DNA of 64,000 nucleotides from NCBI RefSeq assembly GCF_049994905.1, contig NZ_CP188258.1, forward strand, positions 682,001 through 746,000, written 5' to 3'. The notes beneath the pieces were generated by a model. It was not told the origin of the DNA, made no database searches, and saw nothing but the letters and a program-made list of their open reading frames with translations. Made by a program: the position numbers and the translations under genes. Source of the DNA: Diaminobutyricibacter sp049994905. GTDB taxonomy: Bacteria; Actinomycetota; Actinomycetes; Actinomycetales; Microbacteriaceae. Below are positions 52,314-62,800 of this stretch, in pieces (position 1 is the first letter of the stretch; the number at the start of each line of letters is the position of its first letter).

Positions 52314-52718
52314 TTGACCGAACCACAGACCTGGACGATGATCGGTGCCGTTATCGCGACGCTGGTTTCCACCCTCGTCGCCATGGTGCATCTCCTGACA
52401 CGAACGCTGAGCGCCCAATTCGCGAGTTTCCGGAGCGAAATCGCGGCGGAGCTGAATGCTTTCCGGGTGGAGGTCGGCTCGGAGATGGGCGCATTCCGGT
52501 CAGAACTCGCCACCTTTCGTGTGGAGTCGAACATCAGGTTCGAGTCCGTCGATCGAGGCTTCGCCGACGTCAACCGACGCCTTGACCGGGTGGACACCCG
52601 CCTCGACCGGCAGGAGGCGCGTCTTGACCGGGTGGAGGCAGGAGTCCATGCGCTCGACAAGCGGGTCGGTGACCTCGACCGGGATGTACAGGCGCTTAGC
52701 GACCTTCCCGAGAGCTGA
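52314..52718 (+). CDS. Small membrane-anchored coiled-coil protein
   Basis: A 134-residue protein with one N-terminal membrane segment (about 7-28, MIGAVIATLVSTLVAMVHLL) followed by a long heptad-rich coiled coil. Repeated units RLDRVDTRLDRQEARLDRVEAG dominate the last 60 residues. It resembles short DUF1640- or hemolysin-XhlA-like proteins, but the similarity is only in style. TTG at 52314 is chosen since GAGGAG lies six bases before it; GTG at 52308 is in frame but overlaps that site. Function unknown. Confidence 0.65.
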   Translation: MTEPQTWTMIGAVIATLVSTLVAMVHLLTRTLSAQFASFRSEIAAELNAFRVEVGSEMGAFRSELATFRVESNIRFESVDRGFADVNRRLDRVDTRLDRQEARLDRVEAGVHALDKRVGDLDRDVQALSDLPES

Positions 52719-52746
52719 GCCGGGAGCCGGCTACTAGGGTGTGAGC

Positions 52747-53763
52747 GTGGCGAAGATCAACGGCTGGATGCCGGATGTGCTCGGCGACCATTTCGAGCAG
52801 TTCACCATCCCGCTGGAACCGGACGCGGAAGGGGAGGTCGTCGCGACCCTCGTCCGCTACCGTCCATCGCCGCGCCTGCGCTTGACGAGGCCTGCAGCGG
52901 CCGGCGCAGACGTCCTCTACGTCCACGGCTGGTCCGACTACTTCTTCCAGACCCAGCTGGCCGAGTTCTGGCATCATTCCGGCGCACGGTTCTTTGCGTT
53001 GGACCTACGCAAGTACGGCCGGAGCCTTCGGCCGCACCAGACGCCGGGCGACATCGACTCTCTCGCCGCGTACGACGAAGAGATCGAGGCGGCCCTGGCG
53101 ATCATGAACGACAGCGAGGCGGAGGGCGGCCGGAGGCCTCTGATCCTCATGGGGCACTCCACCGGCGGCCTCACCCTCAGCCTGTGGGCCGATCGCCACC
53201 CCGGGCGTGCGGCTGCGCTCATCCTGAACAGTCCCTGGCTCGAATTCCAGGCGCGCGGAGCTGGGCGGGCAGCCCTGGCGCCGCTGCTCGGCATGCAGGC
53301 CAGGCTCGAGCCGCACGCGGCGCTCCCCAACGTGGACTTCGGGTTCTACACACGATCGGTCTCGTCGACCATGGATGGTGAGTGGACTTACAACATGGAC
53401 TGGCGCCCGCTCCGCGGGTTCGCAGTGCATCCCCGCTGGCTGAACGCCGTGCTTGCGGGGCATGCCCGCGTCGCCGCCGGGCTCTCCATCGATGCGCCTG
53501 TACTCACGCTGCTCTCGGCCCGTTCGGCCATTCTTCCCCGGTGGACGCCCGACATGATGCGAAGCGATATCGTGCTCGTCGTCGAGGACATCGCACAGCG
53601 TGCCGTCCGGCTCGGCCGCACCGTAACGGTCGCCCGCATCGATGGCGCACTCCACGATGTGACCCTGTCCGCTCCCGACGCCCGCGCCGACGCGTACGCG
53701 CAGGTGCTCCGCTGGCTGCACGGGTACATGCGCGCCGGGTCCGATCCGCTTAGCGGAAGTTGA
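52747..53763 (+). CDS. Alpha/beta hydrolase, serine aminopeptidase S33/lysophospholipase-like
   Basis: A 338-residue cytosolic alpha/beta hydrolase. The nucleophile motif is LMGHSTGGLTLSLWA, the oxyanion region is YVHGWSDYFFQT, LDLRKYGRSLRPHQTPGDI is typical of monoglyceride-lipase-like enzymes, and the His is in GALHDVTLS. The substrate is unknown. GTG at 52747 is chosen over GTG at 52741 because TAGGGT is six bases before it. It overlaps the convergent yajQ gene by 14 nt. It is near the men genes, but the motif pattern is not that of MenH. Confidence 0.88.
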   Translation: MAKINGWMPDVLGDHFEQFTIPLEPDAEGEVVATLVRYRPSPRLRLTRPAAAGADVLYVHGWSDYFFQTQLAEFWHHSGARFFALDLRKYGRSLRPHQTPGDIDSLAAYDEEIEAALAIMNDSEAEGGRRPLILMGHSTGGLTLSLWADRHPGRAAALILNSPWLEFQARGAGRAALAPLLGMQARLEPHAALPNVDFGFYTRSVSSTMDGEWTYNMDWRPLRGFAVHPRWLNAVLAGHARVAAGLSIDAPVLTLLSARSAILPRWTPDMMRSDIVLVVEDIAQRAVRLGRTVTVARIDGALHDVTLSAPDARADAYAQVLRWLHGYMRAGSDPLSGS

Positions 53764-54238
53764 CGAACTGCAGCGCGACGTCGAGGTCGGCGCCCTTGAG
53801 GAGCGCCATGGTCGCCTGGAGGTCGTCGCGACTCTTCGACGAAACCCGCAGCTCGTCGCCCTGGATCTGCGATTTGACGCTCTTGGGGGCTTCGTCGCGA
53901 ATGAGCTTCGAGATCTTCTTCGCCGCATCCTGTTCGATGCCGTTCTTGATCCCGGCTTCGATGCGGAACTCCTTGCCCGAGGCGAACGGTTCACCGCTAT
54001 CGAGACTGCGAAGCGAGATCCCGCGTTTGATGAGCTTCGACTCGAAGACCTCGAGAACCGCCTTCACGCGCTCCTCGGTGTTGGCCTTCATCAGAACCTT
54101 CTCGCCACTCCACTCGATGGAGGCGCCGACATTCTTGAAGTCGTACCGCTGCTCGACCTCCTTGCGCGCCTGGTTGAGCGCGTTGTCGGCCTCCATCTTG
54201 TCGACCTTGCTGACCACGTCAAAGGATGAATCTGCCAT
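53750..54238 (-). CDS. YajQ family nucleotide-binding protein
   Basis: A 162-residue protein with two ferredoxin-like subdomains. SSFDVVSKVDKMEADNALNQ, then QRYDFKNV near the N-terminus and LQFVNFR at the end are the family pattern. Homologues in Xanthomonas bind cyclic di-GMP and act as transcriptional co-regulators; the role in actinobacteria is not established. TAAACT is six bases before the ATG. Confidence 0.95.
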   Translation of the reverse strand: MADSSFDVVSKVDKMEADNALNQARKEVEQRYDFKNVGASIEWSGEKVLMKANTEERVKAVLEVFESKLIKRGISLRSLDSGEPFASGKEFRIEAGIKNGIEQDAAKKISKLIRDEAPKSVKSQIQGDELRVSSKSRDDLQATMALLKGADLDVALQFVNFR

Positions 54239-54259
54239 GCACCCAGTTTATGGCGCGGT

Positions 54260-55288
54260 TCAGGAAGCGGGGTCTGGCCGGGAAGAGCTCGACCGAACGA
54301 TCAGTTCGAACGGAAGGGCAGTGTTCACGGGTTCAGGCTGAGCCTCCTCGGGCTGCAGCACGCCCATCAGCAGCTCGACCGCCTTCTCGCCCTGGCCTAT
54401 CGGGAACTGAGCCACCGTTGTGAGCCCGAAGAACTCCGCGAGCTCGTGATCGTCGATGCCGACGATCGAGACATCGTGCGGAACACTCAGCCCCAGGTCG
54501 CGCGCGGCGAGAATGCTGCCGATCGCCATCTCATCCGACGCGGCGAAGATCGCGGTCGGCCGATCGTGCGGGGCGCCGAGCAGCTGCTTAGCGGCCTGAT
54601 ACCCGCCACCGATCGTGAAATCCGCCGGCTGGTAGAGCTGGGGGAGCAGCGGCACGCCCGCACCGGTCAGCGCCTGCTCGTACCCGATCCGGCGGTTCGT
54701 CGGAATGTGGAAGTCGAGGTCGAACTCTTTGTGGCCGCCGACATGGGCGATGCGGGTGTGCCCGAGGGCGAGAAGGTGCTCGGTCGCCAGGCGGGCGACG
54801 GCGACATCGTCGATCGTGAGCGTACGGACCCCGGCGAGGGGCCCTCCGACACCGACGATCGGTTTGCCGAGGGCGAGAAGCCGGCTGACCTCATCCTCCG
54901 TGAGTTCGAGGGAGATGGCGATCACGGCATCCACCCGTTTGCGCAGCAGGAAGTGCTCGAACACGCTGCGGCGTTCATCGCCGCCCCCACTCAGGTTGTA
55001 GAGGGTGAGGTCGTAACCGTGCCGCAGAAGTGCGCGCTCCGCACCTTCGATGACCGAAGAGAAGAACCAGCGATTGAGATAGGGCACGACCGCGCCGACA
55101 TTCTTGGTGCGTCCGGATGCGAGACTCGAGGCATTCGAGGACACCACGTAGCCGAGGTCCAGCGCGGCCTGCGACACCTTGAGGCGTGTGCCGGGGGAGA
55201 CGTGCCCGTTTCCGCTGAGGGCACGTGAAACGGTCGCCGTCGACACGCCCGCGAGTCGAGCAACCTCATCGATGCCGACCACGGCCAC
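54260..55288 (-). CDS. LacI family transcriptional regulator
   Basis: A 342-residue repressor with the N-terminal HTH (IDEVARLAGVSTATVSRALSGNGHVSPGTR, about 6-35), hinge helix SSNASSLASGRTKNVG and a periplasmic-binding-protein-like sugar domain. It ends with a short Glu/Pro segment. No sugar transport or hydrolase gene is next to it; the target may lie elsewhere. The start is GTG at 55288. A small dyad over its probable -10 suggests autoregulation. Confidence 0.92.
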   Translation of the reverse strand: MAVVGIDEVARLAGVSTATVSRALSGNGHVSPGTRLKVSQAALDLGYVVSSNASSLASGRTKNVGAVVPYLNRWFFSSVIEGAERALLRHGYDLTLYNLSGGGDERRSVFEHFLLRKRVDAVIAISLELTEDEVSRLLALGKPIVGVGGPLAGVRTLTIDDVAVARLATEHLLALGHTRIAHVGGHKEFDLDFHIPTNRRIGYEQALTGAGVPLLPQLYQPADFTIGGGYQAAKQLLGAPHDRPTAIFAASDEMAIGSILAARDLGLSVPHDVSIVGIDDHELAEFFGLTTVAQFPIGQGEKAVELLMGVLQPEEAQPEPVNTALPFELIVRSSSSRPDPAS

Positions 55289-55310
55289 CTCGCAATCGTT
55301 CGCACCGCCT

Positions 55311-55325
55311 CGCTAAATCCTAGCG
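55311..55325. promoter_or_regulatory. Candidate LacI operator over the -10
   Basis: CGCTA-AATCC-TAGCG (55311-55325) is a 5-bp dyad. On the minus strand it overlaps TAGGAT, a probable -10 about 30 bases before the regulator start. Confidence 0.35.
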
Positions 55326-55429
55326 ATCGTGCGAATGGCGTATGAACGCATCCGGCGGCCGGGGTTCCGTCGTTCGCGAGCCACGGGTAATGTCTCAACG
55401 GTGAGTCGTTGGACGAGGCGGGCTGCACC

Positions 55430-55600
55430 GTGACGCCGTGGGCATATGCGGCCGGTCTGGTCATTCTGCTCGGCGCACTCGTCGTCGCAATCATGCAGCT
55501 GGTCCGCCTGCGCCGTGTTCCGCCCGGTCCTCCGGAACACGCAGCGCCTCCTCCGGCCGAGACACCCGATGAGCCGATTTCACCAGACGAGCCTCGATGA
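55430..55600 (+). CDS. Small single-pass membrane protein
   Basis: A 56-residue protein with one N-terminal membrane segment (about 4-24, AYAAGLVILLGALVVAIMQL) followed by a basic VRLRRV and a Pro/Glu-rich tail. GTG at 55430 is chosen because GAGGCGGG lies about nine bases before it and the membrane segment starts directly; a TTG seven codons earlier is less likely. No family is recognised. Confidence 0.5.
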   Translation: MTPWAYAAGLVILLGALVVAIMQLVRLRRVPPGPPEHAAPPPAETPDEPISPDEPR

Positions 55601-55654
55601 GTATCCTTATCTAGCGCCTTCGGTCAGATGAGTACATGTGGTCGGGTGCGCCCT

Positions 55655-55736
55655 GGCGAGTTACCCAAGCGGCCAAAGGGATCTGACTGTAAATCAGCCG
55701 TCTTAGACTTCGGGGGTTCGAATCCCTCACTCGCCA
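55655..55736 (+). tRNA. tRNA-Tyr (GTA)
   Basis: An 82-nt class II tRNA. Acceptor arms GGCGAGT (55655-55661) and ACTCGCC (55729-55735) pair fully, with A as discriminator. The anticodon GTA is at 55689-55691 in the loop CTGTAAA. The long variable arm expected for bacterial tRNA-Tyr is present before the T-arm GGGGTTCGAATCCC. No CCA is encoded. An accessory region with repeats begins right after it. Confidence 0.97.
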
Positions 55737-55748
55737 CTCTTGTGTTAC

Positions 55749-55776
55749 AGGGCTCCTGGCTGACGTCGGGAGCCCT
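55749..55776 (+). terminator. Terminator of tRNA-Tyr
   Basis: AGGGCTCC (55749-55756) and GGAGCCCT (55769-55776) form a perfect 8-bp stem with a 12-nt loop, 12 nt after the tRNA, followed by TCTGTCTG. Confidence 0.65.
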
Positions 55777-55785
55777 TCTGTCTGC

Positions 55786-55845
55786 GGCGAGTCGGCAGTA
55801 CCTCCCCGAAAGGCGCGTCCGATAGAGGAGTTAGCGCCGACTAGG
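55786..55845. repeat. Palindromic repeat family 3, copy A
   Basis: Left arm contains GAGTCGGCAGTACCTCCCCG, right arm GAGGAGTTAGCGCCGACTAG. The arms pair at 13 of 16 core positions. Same family as copies B (55872) and C (63699). It stands just after the tRNA terminator. Confidence 0.6.
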
Positions 55846-55871
55846 CCAGAACGTTTGCTCGGCCGAGGGTT

Positions 55872-55932
55872 GGCGTCGACTCGGCACTAGCTCCCCGGAT
55901 CGGCGACTCGCGCAGGGCAGTTAGCGTCGAAT
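55872..55932. repeat. Palindromic repeat family 3, copy B
   Basis: Left arm GTCGACTCGGCACTAGCTCC, right arm GGGCAGTTAGCGTCGAATAA; 12 of 16 core positions pair. The rest of the 420-nt gap before the next gene (to 56156) holds no gene; a GGAG ribosome binding site stands at its end. Confidence 0.55.
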
Positions 55933-56156
55933 AACGGCCCGAGCCCGATCCTTGCCCGACGTTCAGCCACCGAACGAATCACCTCTGGGTCGCTGCTGAC
56001 GTGCTGCTCCTGACCGTTCTCGAATTTCTTCGTTCTTTCGCGTCATGTTCGTGGCTCTCCTGCGTCCTATCCATGAGGCGTTGTCCGCTGCGCACTGATT
56101 CATCCGCGCTGCGCTCTCACATATCCGGAGAACCGTCCTGAATTGGAGCCATCAAG

Positions 56157-56843
56157 ATGCCTAATGCCACGTCCAGGATCGTGACTGAAGGGAGATCAGG
56201 CGCACGGCGTCTCACGCGCGGTTTCGCGACACTGCTTGTGACGGTCGCGCTGGTCGTGGCGCCCGTGACATTGGCGTGGGCGGCGCCGGCGCATCAGCCG
56301 TGTCCGGCGCAACAGAACGTGTCGTCGTGCGACGCTGACGGGGACAGCATCCCGGACACGGTCGAGCGGATCGTGGCGGCATCGCCGACGGCTGCGACGG
56401 GGCGGGAGGACACCGACAAGGACGGCATCCCTGACTGGACCGAGGTCATGGCCTGCGGCACGGTGACCTGTGCGTCGCCGACACTGGACAGCGCCGGGGA
56501 CGGCATCCCGGACTACGCGCGCATCCTCACCTGCGGTTCGGCGACCTGCTACACCGACAATGCCGACGTGAATGCGAACGGCGTTCCGCGTTGGGCCTCC
56601 GTGGTGATCTGCGGCACCACGGGATGCGCGACGGGCCACGAGGACTACGACGGCGACGGCGTCTCCGACGCGGTAGAACTCGCCGCGTGCGTGAAGCCCC
56701 GCTCGAATCTGGCCTTGACCGGGCAGACCATCGCGATCTGGCTGCTGCTCGCGATCGCGGCCGGGCTGGTCGGCACCGGCGTGGCTCTGTCGCGCAAGCG
56801 TGCCCTGTTCGCCGCAGCCGTGCATCCGACTGGGATCGCCTGA
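56157..56843 (+). CDS. Secreted LAXTG-anchored protein with thrombospondin-type-3-like repeats
   Basis: A 228-residue surface protein. It has a signal peptide (about 17-43, cleavage near AWA-AP) and five Asp-rich calcium-binding-like units: DADGDSIPDTVE, DTDKDGIPDW, DSAGDGIPDY, DVNANGVPRW and DYDGDGVSDAVE. Regular CGTxxC-type cysteine pairs lie between them. A sorting signal follows: LALTG at 185-189, a membrane segment and SRKR. LAXTG is the motif recognised by class E sortases of high-GC actinobacteria. The tail of 13 residues after SRKR is unusually long. Its stop overlaps the ATG of the RHS gene (TGATG), so the two are translated together. Confidence 0.75.
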   Translation: MPNATSRIVTEGRSGARRLTRGFATLLVTVALVVAPVTLAWAAPAHQPCPAQQNVSSCDADGDSIPDTVERIVAASPTAATGREDTDKDGIPDWTEVMACGTVTCASPTLDSAGDGIPDYARILTCGSATCYTDNADVNANGVPRWASVVICGTTGCATGHEDYDGDGVSDAVELAACVKPRSNLALTGQTIAIWLLLAIAAGLVGTGVALSRKRALFAAAVHPTGIA

Positions 56844-59800
56844 TGCGGCCAGGTTTCGGGCGTCGCCGGGTGGTGGCGCGAAGCCTTGTTGCCTCGATCG
56901 CCACAGTAGCGTTGGCGCTCGTAGGGACGGTGACGCCAGCGGAAGCATCGCCAATGGAGCGAGCGCGCCGGCTGGCGTCGGCAACGTTGGCGGAGGTGCG
57001 CGCCGCTGCCACGGCCCAGGATGTCCGGGTGAAGGCTGAGACCGAGGTCCCAGCCCCACAAGCTGAGGGAAGGATCAGCCCGGAGAAGAAGTCCACCATC
57101 ACCGCTGATGATCTCGGAGCCTCGGTGACGTTCTCCGGAAACAAGGCACCTGGGGAGTTGAGCGTCACAGTGGGCGCGGCTCCGAAGGTGGCGCTGCGAT
57201 CGGCACGTTCGGAGTCACCCGGTGGTGGGGTCGTCGTCTCCGACCCGGTTGAGATAGTTGCGACGGACGGCAAGGGTGACAGCGTCACTTCATTCCCGCC
57301 GAAGGCGGTGAACACTCGCGGCGCAGGAAAGGACGGACCGATCGTGTCGGATGTCGTCCCGGGCGTGAAGCTGAGCCTCAAGCCGGACCGCGCGCTCGTG
57401 TCCGCGTCCAAGGTTGACGCCTCGACGCTTCATATCTACACGCGGGAGACCGATGGGGAGCCGTGGACCTTGTTGCCGTCGTACTACGACGCCAAAGCCG
57501 GTGTCGTTCGTGGCGAGTCGGATCATCTCTCTCAGTTCGTCGTGATCGGCACGCCGTTTCCGGTGCCGCCGGGGCCGCGGATCGTCCTCGACCCGGACAA
57601 CGACGATGGTCGCGTGACGACTCCTGTGCCTCCAGTGTCGGAGTGGGGATACAACCAGGCTCTCGCGGCGGGGTTGAAGACGATGTTCGAGAACAATTGC
57701 AAGGCTGTGGTGACGATCACGAACACTGGCCCGAACATGATGCTCTCTCGTGACATCCGGGCTGGGATTGCTGCGGCCGCGAACCCGGACGTGACTCTCG
57801 GCATCGGCTTCAACACCCTTGATGGTGTCGCCTGGGGTGGCGGCGACACGTCGACGGGCGGCACGCAGGTGTATTCCCGTGGCGGCGCTCCTGACGACGC
57901 GGTGTCGGCGTACCTGGTGGGCAACCTGCCGGTGTACACGGGCCGTCCTGCGCACAACATGGGCAACAATGGGAACTTTCCCGGTGACGAGTTTGCCGGC
58001 TTGCCGAACGCCTTCACGCACATCGAGCCGTTGTTCATGGACAACAACTACGACCGTGCGGTGATCGACAACGGCTTCTCCCACATCGTCGACGGTGTTT
58101 TCACTGGCCTGGGCCAGTATCTCCAGTCGCAGGGGTTCAACTGCACGGACCCGGTGACGGGTGGATGGCCGAGTCCACCAACTCAGGCGGAGCTGAACCG
58201 ATGGCACGAGATCGGGCTCCACAACTATCAGACGTACGGTGGAGAGCCGTTCTCCTTCTCGACCGGCAACCTGATCGAGCAGGAGAAGCTGTTCACGCTC
58301 CCGGGGTCCGGCGGGGGCGCCACGGATGTCACGCTCACCTACAACTCGCAGGATGGCCGGTTGGGGCGGGTCGGCGCAGGCTGGACGTTCGGACTGGGCG
58401 CCCGCGCGCAACGCTTCATCGACGGGTCGGTGATGGTCGTCCGCGGCGACGGCGCCTCGAACGTTTTCGCCTCCGACGGACACGGCGGTTACAACGCTGA
58501 GCCTGGGCTGAATCAGACGCTCACCGAGCCTGGAGGCGGTCTGCTGAAGCTGTCTGCGACCTCCGGCGAATCGTGGGTGTTCGATGCCGCCGATATCGAC
58601 GGGGTCGGCGAACTCGTCTCCCACACCGATGCGAACGGGTTGACCACGGTGCTGAGGTATGGGGCGGCGAACCCGGATGTGAGTCAGTTCGTCCCCCTTG
58701 CCGGGATCACCGATTCGAGCGGGAAGAGTATCCAGGTCTCCTCCGATGCGCTCGGTCGCGTCACGGGGTTCACTCGTCCGGGCGGGGCGCACTGGGGCCT
58801 GTCGTACGACGGGGCCGGTAACCTGACGACGTTGACCTTCCCGGATGGCACCACGCACACGTACAGCTACGACGGGTCGCATCAGCTGCTCACAGCGACG
58901 GATGGTCTCGGTGTGACGTACCTGAAGAATGAGTACGACCCATCCGGGCGCGTCGTGAAGCAGTGGGACGCAGACGGGGGTGTTCGAAGCCTGGACTTCA
59001 GCACGCCCGGGCGGACCTCCTACAGGGACACTCTCGGGCGTACCTCGACGTTCGAGGTGGATGCGCACCATCGGATCACGAAGATCACCCACGCCGACGG
59101 AAAGTCTGTCTCCTTCACCTTCGACAGTCAGAACAATGTGACGAGCACGGTGGACGAGAAGGGGAACAGCACGTCCTATACCTACGATGCTGCCGGCAAT
59201 GTTCTCTCGGAGACGCTCCCGGACGGGGCGGTGACGAAGTACACCTACACGCCGACCGGTCAGGTCGCCACAGTCACCGATCGTGGCGGCGCGAACGGCG
59301 CGGACCGGACGACAAGCTACGACTACGACGCATCCAATCGCCTCGTGGCCGTCCACCAGCCGGACGGCCACGACGTGACGAATCGCTACGACGCGGCGGG
59401 CAATCTCGTGTCCACGCGTAAGCCGTCAGGGGCGATCACTTCCTATGCGCACGACGCTGCGGGCAATGTGATCTCGATGACCGATCCGACCGGAGGGGTC
59501 ACCCGCTATACCTACGATGCTGCGGGTCGGATGCTGTCGCAGACGGATCCGCTCGGGAACATCACGAAGTACACCTGGGACGCCCGGGATCGCGTCGTCA
59601 CAGCCACCGACCCGGCGGGCGGTGTCTCGACGTATGGTTACGACGCGAACGGGAACATCCTCTCGTCGACCGACCAGACCGGCGGCACGACCAAGTACGC
59701 CTGGGACCACCGGTTCAACCTCATCTCGGAGACCGATCCCCTCGGTGCCGTGACGACGCACTCGTACACGTCAGAAGACGTGATCGCCAAGACCGTCGAT

Positions 59801-62800
59801 CCCCTGGGCGCCGTGACGACCTTCGCTTCTGACCAGCAGGACCGGATCATCGGCACGACCGATCCCAACGGTGGAGAGTGGAAGCAGAGCTACGACGGAA
59901 CAGGGAGCGTTGTCTCGAGCGGAAGCCCGTCCGGTGCGGCGACCAAGATCACCTATGACGCGGCCGGACGTGTCGTCTCGGCGACTGACCGGACCGGCGC
60001 GAAGACGACCTATGCATACGATGGCGTTGGTCGGATGGTCAAGACCACGGACGCAGACCGTGTCTCGATGGCATACGCCTATGACGTGATGGACCGGGTG
60101 ACGAAGATCACCGATGGTCTAGGTCGACACGCGGACTACGGATACGACAGCGACGGCAACCTGGTCAGCGTCACCGACCGTACGGGTCAGGTGACGACCC
60201 TCAGCTACGACGCTGCCGGGCGCATGACGAGCGTGACCACACCGCTTGGAGCAGCCACGCGGTTCAGCTACGACGGCGCCGGAAATGTCATCCATGTGAC
60301 GGACCCCCTCGGACGGACCACGACAACGGAGTACACGCCACTCGGAATGGTCGCTTCGGTCACGAACCCTGCTGGGGAGGTCACGAAGTATGCGTACGAC
60401 GCGGCTGGGCGCCCGACCACGACGATCGACCCTCTCGGGAACACAACCACGATCGCCTACGACCTCGCCGGCCGGGAGACGTCCTCGACCGATGCGACTG
60501 GAGCGATCACCGGCTACGAGTACAACGCCGCTGGAAACCAAACCACGATGACCGATCCACTGGGACACATGACTGCGTACCACTATGACCCGGCAGCCCA
60601 GTTGGTCTCGGTTGTCGAGGGATTCAAGCCCGGCGCTCCCTCGTCGACGGGTGTGAATGTGAAGACGAGCTACTCGTATGACGCGGACGGGTACCTCGCT
60701 CGCCTCAGCGATCCGAACGGGCACATGACGAGCTTCGCCTACGACAAGGCGGGCCGTGTTCTCACCGAGACGAATCCGCTCGGCAACAAGACCTCATACA
60801 CCTACACGCGCGCCGGTCGCAGCGCGTCGGACACCAACGGCGCTGGACAGGTCACACGCTACGGCTATGACAAGCGCGGGGATCTGACGAAGGCAGACCG
60901 GGCCGGGGCGACCGCCTCATATGAGTATGACGGCGAACAGAACCTGATCGCGATGACAGATCCGACCGGGGTCACCGGCTGGACCTACGACAAGGACGGC
61001 CACCAGACCACGCAGATCGACCAAAAGGGCGGTCGGCTGGTCAACTCATTCGATGCCGCTGGTCAGTTGACGACGATGAAACTCCCGACCGGCGAGTCCA
61101 TCGACTACACGTATGACCGGGCCGGGAGAGTGACCTCGCAGTCCTCGCCGTGGGGCGGTCTCACCTATCAGTGGGACGCGGGCTCCAACCTGACCAGCAT
61201 GTCCCGGTCGACGGGCGTTACGACGAACTACAGCTACGATCCGATGAACCGTGTCACTGACATCGTGCATCAGACGGCAAAGGCCGCAGCGGTCACCCCG
61301 CCGTCGACGAAGAAGCCAGTACCGTCGTTGTCGCAAACCCCGAAAGCGTGCGCGACCGTCGCGGGCTATCTCAGCAACCGTGCCACACCCGCCGCGGGAA
61401 GCAACGCCCTCTGCAAACCGACCGGCACCTACCTCAACGGCCGGACACTTCCGACTGAACCGAACCCGGTGGCCGACGGCAGTGCTCTGTCCTACAGCTA
61501 CACCTACGACGCAGACGGGCATGTCTCGAAGGCAACCCGAACGATCGGAGATGCCCAGCCCGCGACTTCTGCCCCGACAGCACCGGGAGCAAGTTCGAGC
61601 TCGGGCGCCGAGCCCGCTCGAACCCATTCAGTGAGCTACGGCTACGACGCTTTGGAGCGGTTGATCTCCTCACAGGTAGCAGGAGGCGAGAAGAACGCGT
61701 ACACGTACGACCCCGCGGGCAACCGAACCTCATGGAAGCGCAGCAGTTCAGGCGCAGGGGACCTGGCTCAATCCGCAGAGTACAACAACGCAAACCAGAT
61801 CGTCCAGACGACGACCACGGGAGCCGGTGGCGGGGTCGCAACGTACGGCTATGACGGCGCGGGAAACCGGACGCACCAGACGAGCAATGGTGTCACCACC
61901 GGTTACGGGTACGACGCAACAGGCAAGGTCGCGTCGGTGGGTCGTGAGGGGCGGACCACCAGCTATGGCTACGACGGCCTTGGCCGGCAGGCGTCAGCGA
62001 CGGACACAACCAACTACGGCACCATCACGACTCGCACGGTGTCCGCTGGTACCACTCCGGTCCAGCAGACGAGCTCCCAGCATGGCACGACCACCTTGGT
62101 CTATGACGCGGTCGGCCACGTCGCCGAGCAGGTCGGCAAGAATGGCTCGGCCTCGTGGGATCTGCTGGACCGGCTAGGTTCGACCGTTGCTCAATCAACC
62201 GGCGGATCTATCACGCAGTTGGCGTCGTACTCGGACTGGGGTGAGCAGTCCTTCGAGACCGGCGGATGGTCAGCACTAGCCGGCTTCACCGGCCAGGCGA
62301 GCGACCCATCCGAGGGATTGACCCACTTCGACGCACGCGGCTATGACGCACATGTCGCGTCGTGGATGTCGCCGGACTCATGGCCGGGCCTGGTCGCACA
62401 GCCGAAGTCGCTGTCGCGGTACTCCTATGTCGAGGGCGACCCGATCCGCTACCTCGACCCGGACGGGCACCGGTTGAGCGATCCGAGTGCGGATGCGAGA
62501 TTCAACTCCCCAACCTTCTGGATCGACCAGCAGCGCGAAGCGGAAGCGAACCGGGTCGAGCAGGAACGAGTGGCCGCTGCGTACGCCTCGGCACACGGAG
62601 GCACGTACCGCCCAGTTCCACCGAACCCGCCGGGCCCCATCCCCGTCTTCGACCCCAAGACGGGGAAGCCCATCGACTACAGCAAACCGCATCAACGCCA
62701 CGTTGACACCAACACGAACGCGTTCTTCCAAGAACCCTGGGTCGGCGTGCTCTCCAACATCCTGGGGACACTGGGAACCGTCGCCGGCATCCTCGGGTGG

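Noticed and set aside
57290..59371. 693-codon minus-strand open frame opposite the RHS gene
   Set aside because: The repeated YD codons of the plus strand produce an equally regular antisense translation. It has no recognisable domain and no ribosome binding site of note.
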